A DNA stretch of 20,347 bases from Verrucomicrobiales bacterium (GTDB lineage: Bacteria > Verrucomicrobiota > Verrucomicrobiia > Verrucomicrobiales > DEV007). Location of the stretch: the NCBI GenBank assembly GCA_021648365.1, contig JAKISY010000083.1, forward strand, positions 1-20,347, written 5' to 3'. Each line of letters opens with the position of its first letter. Position 1 is the stretch's first letter. This document shows positions 1-7,362 of the stretch, piece by piece. The notes beneath the pieces are model-generated. The model worked only from the letters and a program-made list of their open reading frames with translations. It had not been told where the DNA came from and did not search any database. The position numbers were made by a program, and so were the translations under genes.

Positions 1-114
1 CGCCTCCTTCTCATCATCCCCAAAAAGAATAACCCGCCCCGCCGTCCGGCTCACCACATGATAGTAGTTGTTCTGCCCCTCCGGCCCCAATAAAAATTCA
101 CGCGTCTTCCTCAT
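1..114 (-). CDS. RAYT/Y1 transposase, N-terminal part (runs off the window)
   Basis: The first 38 codons of a minus-strand gene are visible, starting at the ATG at 112-114 and open to base 1. The peptide contains YYHVVSRTAGR followed by a Phe-Gly-Asp-Asp-Glu stretch. That is how REP-associated tyrosine transposases (Y1_Tnp, IS200/IS605-like HUH enzymes) usually begin: the YHVxSR strand comes before the HUH motif, which would lie outside the window. No Shine-Dalgarno is seen. The gene differs clearly from the complete RAYT at 19052-20149, whose corresponding strand reads YHVMARGNRR, so this is a second lineage and not a copy. The assignment depends on a short stretch; whether the rest is intact cannot be seen. 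Confidence 0.72.
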   Translation of the reverse strand, partial: MRKTREFLLGPEGQNNYYHVVSRTAGRVILFGDDEKEA

Positions 115-160
115 AGATAAAAGCCTATCAGTCAAAATCTCAGACGTCAACTTTTTAATA

Positions 161-208
161 ATAGGAGGTCTGACCTTTAAAATGTATTTTAAGAGCTCAG
201 ACCTTTAA
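161..208. repeat. Short repeats upstream of the left transposase
   Basis: TCTGACCTTTAA at 169-180 is repeated 28 bases on as TCAGACCTTTAA at 197-208 (11 of 12 identical). Between them lies the inverted repeat TTAAAAT-GT-ATTTTAA. The first copy is also part of a small palindrome, AGGT-CTG-ACCT. RAYT genes are often flanked by short palindromic REP-like sequences, so these may be the element's end signals, but only this side is in the window. Confidence 0.4.
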
Positions 209-283
209 GAACTCATCTTATGTGTAGCCATGGCGACTCACAGGTCCTCACACCGAGAAACTTCCCTCCACAACTCAATGATC

Positions 284-1255
284 TCACTCCACAGGCACTC
301 CTGCGCTCGCTCTCAAGGCATCCATCACTCGCATATTCCCCAGGGTATCCTCCTTGCTCACCCAAGCAGCTTCCCCCTGCAAAACCGTAGCCGCAAAGGA
401 GTCCGCTTCCACCGCATACAAGGGACGCTTCTCTTCCACTTCCACCCACTCCTCCACCCCATCCTTAGTGATCATGAACCCTTCTTCACAAAACCAAAAA
501 GCATTCACCTTGATCGTCCCCTTGGTGCCCGCAATATAAGTCCCCTCATCTGACTCCACCGTCATTCCACAAGTGAAGGTCGCCAACAAATCCTCTCCAA
601 AACGTAGCGTGCCCGCGACATAATCATCCACCCCTCCGTCCTGATACAAATGTGCCAAGGCATGCATCTCCGTCGGTTCTGCCCCCGCTAATTGACGCAT
701 AAAATTCACACAATACGTGCCAACATCCATGATCGCTCCGCCTCCTTGACTCGGATGATAACGAGCGTCATCCATGCTTGGCTCCCGATAAAAAGTGAAA
801 TTGGAACGCATCAGCCTCAGCTCGCCAATCTCTCCGCTATGCACCCTCTTGATCAACTCCTGAGTGCGAGCATGCGCCCGATACATGAACGCCTCAACCA
901 GCACCTTGCCAGTCTCCTCCGCCACCGCAAACATCTGCTCAGCCTCACCACGGTTCAAGGCAAAAGGCTTTTCGCACAAAACGTGTTTACCCGCTCGCAT
1001 TGCCTTGATCGACCACTCATGATGCAACCCGTTCGGCAGACAGTTATAAACCACATGTACGTCTGGGTCAGCGATCAAAGCCTCGTAGCCCTGATGACCA
1101 CACCCGCCGTGTTTCGCAGCAAAAACAGTCGCAGACTGCTGGCTCCGCGAACCCACCGCTACCAATTTTCCCGTATTCGACTGTGGTAGATGCGACGCAA
1201 ATTTGTCCGCAATCATTCCTGTTCCCAAAATCCCCCAATTCAACTGATCCTTCAT
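284..1255 (-). CDS. Gfo/Idh/MocA family NAD(P)-dependent oxidoreductase
   Basis: A 323-residue protein with an N-terminal Rossmann fold (GTGMIA dinucleotide motif at residues 11-16) and the family signature EKP at 95-97, whose Lys is the conserved active-site residue. The C-terminal alpha/beta substrate domain includes GGGAIMDVGTYCV, the conserved Asp-containing helix. Family members oxidise or reduce hydroxyl groups of sugars, inositols and related polyols, or trans-dihydrodiols; the substrate cannot be read from sequence. Length is normal for the family (about 320-390). The start is the ATG at 1253-1255, with AT-rich leader and no Shine-Dalgarno. It lies downstream of the zinc dehydrogenase on the same strand with a gap of about 80 bases, suggesting joint use in sugar or polyol breakdown. 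Confidence 0.88.
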   Translation of the reverse strand: MKDQLNWGILGTGMIADKFASHLPQSNTGKLVAVGSRSQQSATVFAAKHGGCGHQGYEALIADPDVHVVYNCLPNGLHHEWSIKAMRAGKHVLCEKPFALNRGEAEQMFAVAEETGKVLVEAFMYRAHARTQELIKRVHSGEIGELRLMRSNFTFYREPSMDDARYHPSQGGGAIMDVGTYCVNFMRQLAGAEPTEMHALAHLYQDGGVDDYVAGTLRFGEDLLATFTCGMTVESDEGTYIAGTKGTIKVNAFWFCEEGFMITKDGVEEWVEVEEKRPLYAVEADSFAATVLQGEAAWVSKEDTLGNMRVMDALRASAGVPVE

Positions 1256-1332
1256 CTTATTTTAATGATTAACATTTTTCGCAAAACTCGTTTCACCCGC
1301 GCAGCTTAAATCAATCTTTCCGCCTCCACTGA

Positions 1333-2364
1333 TTACGGCTTCAAAATCACCTTCATCAAACCCGCTTCTCTGGCATGCAGGCGATTGAACCAATCTCCAC
1401 CGTCCTGCAAATCCGCTACCGCACTCATCAAAGGTTTCACTTTGATCTTCCCCTCAGCAACCGCCTTCACTGCCTCGCCATATTCACCTGCCGATGCGCA
1501 AGAACCAAACACAGACAACTCACGCGTCACCACCGCCTGTAGCGGAAACTGCACCTCCGCCTGCAAATTCCCCACACAGGCTACCGCCCCACCTTTGCGC
1601 ACACAGTTCACTGCCAACTGAATCGTCGGGGAAAAACCCACCACCTCCACTGCCACATCCGCCCCATCGTCATTGCCCACCGCTCGGTGAATTTTCTGCA
1701 ACGCTTTTTCATCCGACAAGATCCCTTCATCCGCACCCAATTCCTTAGCCAAAGCTAAGCGCCCCTCATCCACATCCACCGCGATCACCTTGCCCGCACC
1801 CGCCATTTTTAGCGCCTGCACCACCAACAAACCAATCAAACCCACTCCTACCACCACCGCAGAATCCCCCTCCTTCAAAGGTAACCTACTGACCCCATGC
1901 AGCGCGATCGAAACTGGCTCAGCAAAAGCAGCCTCTTCATACGACAAACCTTCAGGCACAGCATAAAGGATATGTTGAGGAACCGTCACAAACTCAGCAA
2001 AAGCACCGTGTCTGCGGTAGTCATCACAAGATACCCCCAGCACGTTACGCTCCGGACACAAATTGATCTGCCCCTTTTTACAAGCTTCGCATTCACCACA
2101 GTAAACCGTCGAATCAAAGGTCACTCGATCGCCAAGCTGCCATCCCGCAACATCCTCCCCCATTTCCACGATTTCACCCGCCGCTTCATGCCCCATGATA
2201 ATAGGTGGAATCCGACGCCCCGAACTGCCATCCATACCATGCACATCACTGCCGCAAATCCCACACGCCCTCACCCGCACCTTCACTTCACCCTCCCCCA
2301 CGATAGGCTCATCCACCTCACCGAATTCAAACTTCCCGTATCCCGTCAATGTCAGTGCTTTCAT
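1333..2364 (-). CDS. Zinc-dependent sugar-alcohol/polyol dehydrogenase (MDR family)
   Basis: A 343-residue medium-chain dehydrogenase. The catalytic zinc region CGICGSDVH (residues 34-42) and GHE at 58-60 are present, followed by the structural-zinc cysteines 89, 92, 95 and 103 (C-x2-C-x2-C-x7-C). The nucleotide-binding motif is GVGLIG. The overall pattern fits sorbitol, threonine or galactitol-1-phosphate dehydrogenase relatives: cytoplasmic NAD(P)-linked oxidation of a polyol to a ketose. The exact substrate is unknown. I place the start at ATG 2362-2364 (MKALTLTGYG) because family members begin there. An in-frame ATG two codons upstream and a GTG at 2409 would add residues with no counterpart in the family. 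It sits between the Gfo/Idh gene and the PocR-AraC regulator. A TTCAC-A-GTGAA palindrome lies 41 bases before the start. Confidence 0.87.
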   Translation of the reverse strand: MKALTLTGYGKFEFGEVDEPIVGEGEVKVRVRACGICGSDVHGMDGSSGRRIPPIIMGHEAAGEIVEMGEDVAGWQLGDRVTFDSTVYCGECEACKKGQINLCPERNVLGVSCDDYRRHGAFAEFVTVPQHILYAVPEGLSYEEAAFAEPVSIALHGVSRLPLKEGDSAVVVGVGLIGLLVVQALKMAGAGKVIAVDVDEGRLALAKELGADEGILSDEKALQKIHRAVGNDDGADVAVEVVGFSPTIQLAVNCVRKGGAVACVGNLQAEVQFPLQAVVTRELSVFGSCASAGEYGEAVKAVAEGKIKVKPLMSAVADLQDGGDWFNRLHAREAGLMKVILKP

Positions 2365-2404
2365 AGTCATGCAAAATGCAAAACTAACCACAGCCGGGTA
2401 GAAG

Positions 2405-2415
2405 TTCACAGTGAA
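2405..2415. promoter_or_regulatory. Possible operator upstream of the zinc dehydrogenase
   Basis: Perfect 11-base inverted repeat TTCAC-A-GTGAA, located 41 bases upstream of the dehydrogenase ATG. Related GTTCACC/GGTGAAC arms occur in the terminator just upstream, and TGAAAC-CCT-GTTTCA lies in front of the regulator gene at 3576-3590. The site could bind the adjacent AraC-type regulator, but there is no direct evidence. Confidence 0.3.
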
Positions 2416-2446
2416 AATCTGCCATTTCTCAAAGTTGCATCAAAAA

Positions 2447-2479
2447 AATGAAGTTCACCATGAAGAGGTGAACTTCATT
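2447..2479 (-). terminator. Intrinsic terminator after the PocR-AraC regulator gene
   Basis: A 13-bp perfect stem (arms 2447-2459 and 2467-2479, 7-base loop). Read on the minus strand it is followed by a run of seven T residues (complement of A2442-2448). It lies 118 bases beyond the regulator stop and 82 bases before the zinc dehydrogenase start, so it would separate the two transcripts. Confidence 0.75.
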
Positions 2480-2597
2480 GAAAAAAATAGACTTTCTGTC
2501 TTCCTACTTCACTTTCTTCATGTGCTTCATGGTGTTCTAAGCTTTTGAAACTACCCTCCAGCTTTCAACTCCTCTTGAAACCTCTCAAGATCGACCT

Positions 2598-3521
2598 TCA
2601 CGCAGCCGCGGCAGCTGCAAGATCACTGCGACGAATCCTTTCCCGATAACGAGTGGGCGATTCACCGGCGTATTTCAGAAAACTACGGTTGAACTGCGAT
2701 AAAGACATATACCCCACATCAAATGCCACTTCGGTAACTCTCGTATCTGGTGTGAGCAATTTGCGTTTAGCCCACTCCACTCTGCGACGATTGATATACT
2801 CTGTGAAAGATAGCCCCGTGGTTTGTTTGAAAAGTTTACAGAAATAAAACGAACTGACACCAGCCACTTGCGACACTCGATCCAAAGTCAACTTTTCGTC
2901 CAAATGTTCGCCGATAAAACGCTTTGCAATAATGATCACCTTAGGCTCAGCCTGTTGTTGCTCCAACGCAATGCGGTTTGCCATATCCGATAGCTGAATA
3001 GCAAACATCGAGAGTAAAGTTAACATCGAGGTGTATTTGTCACCATCCACTGCTTCAATTTGTGTATAGGCTGCTTCGATATTTTTTTGCGCCTCGTCAT
3101 CTAAACTCAATTCCGTTACTAAGTTCGATATCTTTTTCACCTTAGGAGCTTTGTCCAAAATCGGTGCCGCACGTAAGTATCCAATCTTGTTCTCACCCAC
3201 CACAATCGGAATGGCTGTGATTTTCATCCCCGAAAAACAAGTTGCCTCCCAGTGGCTGTAACGATTGCCCTTCACCTTTTCTTCCCAATGATTAGACTGA
3301 CAAGAATCACAGAGGTGATTACTCGAATTCAACATCGAACAAAATCGATTACGACTGTCGTTAGGACGACAAGGATGCTTCTCAATCTCTTGGCAGGTCA
3401 ACAATATCATTCCCAATCCCGTTGCGTCTATAAACGCTTTCTGGTAGGTCGTGAACAAAGCCGAGCGTCGCAGCCCTTCTAACATCAAAGTCGATTCAGT
3501 GGATATGGTATTATTTTTCAT
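2598..3521 (-). CDS. AraC-family transcriptional regulator with PocR sensory domain
   Basis: A 307-residue regulator. Residues about 22-190 form a PocR-type ligand-binding domain, recognised by its cysteine-rich core (Cys 51, 61, 71, 74 and 95, with LCDSCQSNHWE) and the following GYLRAAP strand. Residues about 196-300 form an AraC double helix-turn-helix; the second HTH (262-282) carries VTEVAFDVGYMSLSQFNRSFLKYAGESPTRYR in the canonical order. PocR domains are thought to sense small polyol or hydrocarbon-like ligands, matching the two dehydrogenase genes downstream, which are its likely targets. The C-terminus ends in an oligo-Ala tail. The ATG start at 3519-3521 has an AT-rich leader and no Shine-Dalgarno. 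A TGAAAC-CCT-GTTTCA palindrome 55-69 bases upstream may be an autoregulatory site. Confidence 0.88.
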   Translation of the reverse strand: MKNNTISTESTLMLEGLRRSALFTTYQKAFIDATGLGMILLTCQEIEKHPCRPNDSRNRFCSMLNSSNHLCDSCQSNHWEEKVKGNRYSHWEATCFSGMKITAIPIVVGENKIGYLRAAPILDKAPKVKKISNLVTELSLDDEAQKNIEAAYTQIEAVDGDKYTSMLTLLSMFAIQLSDMANRIALEQQQAEPKVIIIAKRFIGEHLDEKLTLDRVSQVAGVSSFYFCKLFKQTTGLSFTEYINRRRVEWAKRKLLTPDTRVTEVAFDVGYMSLSQFNRSFLKYAGESPTRYRERIRRSDLAAAAAA

Positions 3522-3575
3522 TTAGCAGACAGGTTGAATTTTCCAGACTTAAAACACAATGCGAGTACCACCATG

Positions 3576-3590
3576 TGAAACCCTGTTTCA
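3576..3590. promoter_or_regulatory. Inverted repeat in the regulator promoter region
   Basis: TGAAAC-CCT-GTTTCA, a 6-bp dyad with a 3-base spacer, 55-69 bases upstream of the PocR-AraC start. It shares the GTGAA/TTCAC element with the dyad at 2405-2415. It is a candidate operator by position only. Confidence 0.28.
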
Positions 3591-3669
3591 TACATAGAAC
3601 GTATAACACCACAGCATTAGGTAAATCCGTAGCTACTAGGTAATGACCGTACTGCATCGCGCCATTCAT

Positions 3670-3688
3670 CGTACTGAAATCCAGTACG
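3670..3688. repeat. Hairpin downstream of the response-regulator gene
   Basis: CGTACTG-AAATC-CAGTACG, a perfect 7-bp stem, 27-45 bases beyond the response-regulator stop. A third CGTACTG lies close by, near 3648. On the minus strand no T-run follows, so it is at best a weak or Rho-assisted terminator of the stress operon, or a small REP-like repeat. Confidence 0.4.
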
Positions 3689-3714
3689 CATCTGTGAATA
3701 CTGAGATGATATCT

Positions 3715-4383
3715 TCAGTCCAAAACCCCAGTCTCCACCCAGCGAACCGCATAGCGCACCAATTCGCTACCGTCCTTCAAACCCAGCTTTTTCTTCAGGT
3801 GAGCTCGGTGTGCGTCCACGGTGCGCGCGCTGATCCCCAGCATCTCTGCAACTTCGCGAGTTGCTTTTCCTCGCCCGATTTCTTCAAACACCTCCAACTC
3901 TCGATCCGTCAAACGGCTCAATGGTGCCGCCTGCTTAGTCGAGGAATTCCCCGAAAACATTTCTATAATCCTAGCAGACATTTCACCACTGACGTAGATG
4001 CGACCAACAAGAATCGTATGGATCGCTTCGATCAATTTATCCGCAGCTTCCTCTTTCATGATATACCCTCTAGCGCCAGCTCGCAGTGCGCGCTCCGCAT
4101 ATAGAGATTCATCGTGCATCGATACCATCAACACCTTCACCGCAGGGTACTGGACTTTGATATCTTTCAACAGCTCCAAGCCATTGCGGTCGGGCAAACT
4201 GATGTCCAACAAAACGAGCTCAGGACTATTTTTCTCGATCTCCATCAACGCGTCCGACGCAGTGCCAGCCCAACAGCTTACTTCAAGCTCAGCTTGAGCA
4301 TCGATCAACTGAGCCAATCCGTGCCGCATGATCGGATGATCATCCACTATCATGATTCGTGCTACCTGTGCCTGACTTGCCAT
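3715..4383 (-). CDS. NarL/FixJ-type response regulator
   Basis: A 222-residue two-component regulator. The receiver domain spans about 8-125 with the acidic pair Asp14/Asp15, phospho-acceptor Asp60 (LVLLDISLPDRNG), Ser88 and Lys110. The LuxR-type HTH is at about 155-215 (LSRLTDRELEVFEEIGRGKATREVAEMLGISARTVDAHRAHL, given here only to show the standard order). It should be phosphorylated by the HisKA_3 kinase encoded immediately upstream: the kinase stop and this ATG are five bases apart, so the two are cotranscribed. The leader is nearly all A/T with no Shine-Dalgarno. It is the last gene of the five-gene stress operon. Its targets are unknown; the operon itself is a natural candidate. Confidence 0.93.
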   Translation of the reverse strand: MASQAQVARIMIVDDHPIMRHGLAQLIDAQAELEVSCWAGTASDALMEIEKNSPELVLLDISLPDRNGLELLKDIKVQYPAVKVLMVSMHDESLYAERALRAGARGYIMKEEAADKLIEAIHTILVGRIYVSGEMSARIIEMFSGNSSTKQAAPLSRLTDRELEVFEEIGRGKATREVAEMLGISARTVDAHRAHLKKKLGLKDGSELVRYAVRWVETGVLD

Positions 4384-4388
4384 TTTTT

Positions 4389-5474
4389 TTATTTTAAAAC
4401 CAACGGAACTCTACAGCGAACCTCAGTCCCTGTAGATGCACGTCGCCTAACTTGTAAATGCCCTCCAGAAGCCTCCGCACGATAAGACATCGTTCGCAGC
4501 CCCATACCTGACCTATCATTGAGCTGTTGCTCTTTAATACCACAGCCATTATCCAAAACGACCAGTTCTAACTCATCGCCACTACACAACAAACGCAAAA
4601 CAATCTCATCAGCAAGCCCATGCCGCAACGCGTTATTCACCGCTTCCTGCGCTATGCGATAAAGCTGCAAATCCACCGTCACAGAGCCACTCGACTCGCC
4701 CTCCTTACAATCCAGCACACAGAGCACATTCGCCCCCTTACCCGTCAGATCCGCTAACTCTTTCAAAGCACCAGGAAGCCCATCCACATCCAGAACAGCC
4801 GCCGCCGAACCTCTAGATATCTCACGCGCTCTCACATTAGCTTGACTGACCAAATCCACGATCTCTGCCAAGGCCTCAGCTGCAGAAAAGTCCAAGCGCC
4901 TCAGATCCATTTCCACCACCTTAGCCAAACACCCGATCGCCGCTAATTGCTGACACAAGTCATCGTGAATCTCACGCCCCAAACGCCTTTGCTCATTTTC
5001 GTTGATCTCCAATACTCGTTGCTCCATCTCACGACGTTGCTCCTGCAAGCGCTTGCGTTGCGTGATATCCACCACCACCGCCAACGCCATTTTTCGCTGC
5101 CCCTCCGTGAGAATAGGCTGCAATCCTATTTCCACAGGAAACTCTTCCCCACCCTTTCTCGCCGCATGCAGCTCTCGCCCATCGCCCATCGGTCGCACTT
5201 CAGGTCTTGCGAAAAAAGACTGCTGCTGTGCACCGTGATTTTCCTGATAGCGTTGCGGCAGTAGAACTGACATCTGCACCCCAACCAACTCCCCAGCATC
5301 ATAAGCAAACATCTTCTCTGCATTAGCGTTGATCAAAATAATCTCACCTCGATCATCTACCAACAAAATACCGTTAGGCGCAGCATCCACCACCAAGCGG
5401 AAACGCTCCATCTCATCCTCACTGAGCACCCACCGCTGCCCCGCCCCTGCATGATGCCCGCGCTCACCCTTCAT
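4389..5474 (-). CDS. Soluble PAS-domain sensor histidine kinase (HisKA_3 type)
   Basis: A 361-residue kinase without a membrane segment or signal peptide, so it acts in the cytoplasm. A PAS domain (about 22-140, ending in the DITQRK hinge) is followed by a short coiled linker, then the HisKA_3 dimerisation box with phospho-acceptor His170 (GREIHDDLCQQL). The HATPase domain has the N box around Asn280, the G1 box DNGCGI (308-313) and GMGL (323-326). The organisation matches NarX/LiaS-type kinases that pair with LuxR-type regulators, encoded next to it here. The start overlaps the end of the universal stress protein gene by four bases (ATGA), implying translational coupling. The PAS ligand cannot be told: no heme or flavin residues were assigned. 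Confidence 0.92.
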   Translation of the reverse strand: MKGERGHHAGAGQRWVLSEDEMERFRLVVDAAPNGILLVDDRGEIILINANAEKMFAYDAGELVGVQMSVLLPQRYQENHGAQQQSFFARPEVRPMGDGRELHAARKGGEEFPVEIGLQPILTEGQRKMALAVVVDITQRKRLQEQRREMEQRVLEINENEQRRLGREIHDDLCQQLAAIGCLAKVVEMDLRRLDFSAAEALAEIVDLVSQANVRAREISRGSAAAVLDVDGLPGALKELADLTGKGANVLCVLDCKEGESSGSVTVDLQLYRIAQEAVNNALRHGLADEIVLRLLCSGDELELVVLDNGCGIKEQQLNDRSGMGLRTMSYRAEASGGHLQVRRRASTGTEVRCRVPLVLK

Positions 5475-6370
5475 CCTTCAGCTGTAGGTTTGAGCGTTAA
5501 CACCGAACACGGAGCATCCGAAACGATACGCTCCGCGGTCGTCCCCATCATCAACAGTCGCTTCAATCCCGTGCGCCCACGAGTGCCCAACAAAACCAAG
5601 TCCACCCCACTATCATTGGCGCGCCCAATGATTGCATCCGCAACCCGGCTACTCTCCAGCACCGTTATCCGAGTATCTACATCCTCATTGCCGACTAAAA
5701 AAGGCTTCATGAAAATCTCCAAGTCCTTCTCCGCTGTTTGACGGTAGTCCACATTGTTCACCGGTGGCATGATCTGCACAAAGGCAGCCAAGTCACCTGT
5801 CATTTCATTGATCGGCTGAAATACGAACAAAAACTCCACCGCAGCTCGATCCTGCCTCGCTATCGCCAAGCCTCGCTCAATCGCCCGCTTAGCGGTTTCA
5901 GAAAAATCCACACACACCAACAGCTGTTTGAACGGACGATCTTGGAACCCTCGCACCAACAACACATCCACCGGCGCACGACGCACGCAGTTACTCGCCA
6001 ACACGCCCGTCCGCCACCCTTTGCCACTGTTACCCTGCGCCCCCATGACCAACAAATCAGCCTGACAAGATTCACAAAAACTCACCAACTCTTCAAAAGG
6101 GTGACCTACTCTTATTTCTAAGCTGTAATCAATCTGCCAGCACCCATGCGACTCCACAAATTCCTTCAATCTTGAAGCAGCTCGCCCAAGCACATCGACT
6201 TTCTCCACATCAATCTGCGAGCGCATCGCATCCAAGGCCGCCTCATCGACCACATGCACCATCACCAGCTTCGCCCCTGACCACTGCGCCATCCTCGCGG
6301 CCTCCTGCAAAGCATTGATGCAAGGACGAGAGAAATCTATCGCCACGACTAACTGCTGTAGTTCCTTCAT
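5471..6370 (-). CDS. Tandem universal stress protein (two UspA domains)
   Basis: A 299-residue protein made of two UspA folds, residues 1-140 and 147-296. Each begins with a hydrophobic strand leading to VAIDFS or VCVDFS. The second domain holds a nucleotide-binding-like segment, GTRGRTGLKRLLMMGTTAE (262-280), one residue longer between the last two glycines than the usual G-x2-G-x9-G pattern. The first domain has GAQGNSGKGWRTG at 110-122, a degenerate version. Tandem USPs are cytoplasmic stress-response proteins, sometimes ATP-binding. The gene is 10 bases downstream of the DnaJ gene and overlaps the kinase gene by four bases, so this stress protein and the two-component pair are made together. 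Confidence 0.92.
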   Translation of the reverse strand: MKELQQLVVAIDFSRPCINALQEAARMAQWSGAKLVMVHVVDEAALDAMRSQIDVEKVDVLGRAASRLKEFVESHGCWQIDYSLEIRVGHPFEELVSFCESCQADLLVMGAQGNSGKGWRTGVLASNCVRRAPVDVLLVRGFQDRPFKQLLVCVDFSETAKRAIERGLAIARQDRAAVEFLFVFQPINEMTGDLAAFVQIMPPVNNVDYRQTAEKDLEIFMKPFLVGNEDVDTRITVLESSRVADAIIGRANDSGVDLVLLGTRGRTGLKRLLMMGTTAERIVSDAPCSVLTLKPTAEG

Positions 6371-6380
6371 TTTATCACCA

Positions 6381-7349
6381 TCACTCTCCTGGTTTAAAAG
6401 TCGACACCTCTCTGAGTTTTTCCCATGCCTTCTTTTCTTTAGCGTTCAAAGTGTTCGGCACCTTCAATTGGATCACCGCATGCAAATCGCCAAAACTTCC
6501 ATCTCCCGTAGGCAAGCCCAATCCACCTAAGCGTAGATCATCCCCCTCACCACTGCCAGCGGGCACCTTGAGCTTCACCTTCCCCTTTGGCACACGCACC
6601 GAAATCTCCGTCCCCAATACCGCATCCCAAGGAGCCAGCTCGATATCGTAATACAAATCTACCCCCTTCACATGGAAATCAGGATGACGCTCTAAGCGCA
6701 CGTTGAGATACAAATCCCCTGTCGCACCACCATTGATACCAGGATGACCGAGCCCCTTCAATCGCAACATCTGCCCCGCCTGCACCCCCACTGGAATCTT
6801 CACCTTACCCGTCTGAATCGCCGAAGCATCACCAGCCGCCGCACCAGGTTTGCGCAAGCGCAAAGTCCGCGTCGCACCATGATAGACCTCATCCAAAGTG
6901 ACCATCAAATCAGTCTCCACGTCTTGCCCCTTTTGTGGCTGATTACTTCTCGCTTGCTGCCTATAGCCGCCTCTGCGAGCTCCTCCCCCCGTACCCGCGC
7001 CAAACATCTGTTCAAAAAAATCGCTGAACCCCGTGCCTTCAAATTGCCAGTCCTGCCCAGCACCACCGCCACCGCCCCAAGCCGACTGCCCGCCCGCACC
7101 ACCATAGCCCGCGCCTGGCTGATCCCAATTCGCTCCCAACTGATCGTATTTTTTTCTTTTACCAGAATCGCTCAGCACCTCATACGCCTCGTTCAGCTCC
7201 TTGAACTTACGCTCACCCTCGACCTTATCCTCAGCCACGTCAGGATGATACTTTCGCGCCAACTTGCGATAAGCTTTGCGAATGACATCATCACCAGCCT
7301 CTCGCTCCACTCCCAAAATTTCGTAATAATCTTTAAATTCTACAGACAT
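6381..7349 (-). CDS. CbpA-type DnaJ co-chaperone
   Basis: A 322-residue J-protein. The J domain is at residues 6-72 with the HPD tripeptide at 35-37, which stimulates Hsp70 (DnaK) ATPase. A Gly-rich linker (about 78-130, including the run GGGGGAG) precedes two beta-barrel client-binding domains (about 145-310). The Cys-rich zinc-finger of DnaJ itself is missing, so this is the CbpA/class B type. No dnaK or grpE is nearby; instead it lies between the TrkA-C membrane protein (13 bases upstream) and the universal stress protein (10 bases downstream), indicating a stress-induced accessory co-chaperone. The start is the ATG at 7347-7349. Confidence 0.94.
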   Translation of the reverse strand: MSVEFKDYYEILGVEREAGDDVIRKAYRKLARKYHPDVAEDKVEGERKFKELNEAYEVLSDSGKRKKYDQLGANWDQPGAGYGGAGGQSAWGGGGGAGQDWQFEGTGFSDFFEQMFGAGTGGGARRGGYRQQARSNQPQKGQDVETDLMVTLDEVYHGATRTLRLRKPGAAAGDASAIQTGKVKIPVGVQAGQMLRLKGLGHPGINGGATGDLYLNVRLERHPDFHVKGVDLYYDIELAPWDAVLGTEISVRVPKGKVKLKVPAGSGEGDDLRLGGLGLPTGDGSFGDLHAVIQLKVPNTLNAKEKKAWEKLREVSTFKPGE

Positions 7350-7362
7350 AATCTATCTAGTG

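Noticed and set aside
692..1189. Plus-strand open frame of 165 codons
   Set aside because: Antisense to the Gfo/Idh dehydrogenase, with no recognisable motif.
1256..1332. Small RNA or riboswitch between the two dehydrogenase genes
   Set aside because: Only 77 bases, with no stable stem or known motif seen.
1897..2451. Plus-strand open frame of 184 codons
   Set aside because: Antisense to the zinc dehydrogenase with its full zinc and nucleotide motifs; composition is typical of a shadow.
2598..2618. Oligo-Ala tail of the AraC regulator as a frameshift or repeat expansion
   Set aside because: The codons are mixed GCT/GCC/GCA/GCG, so no simple repeat; the HTH region ends before it and the tail is probably harmless.
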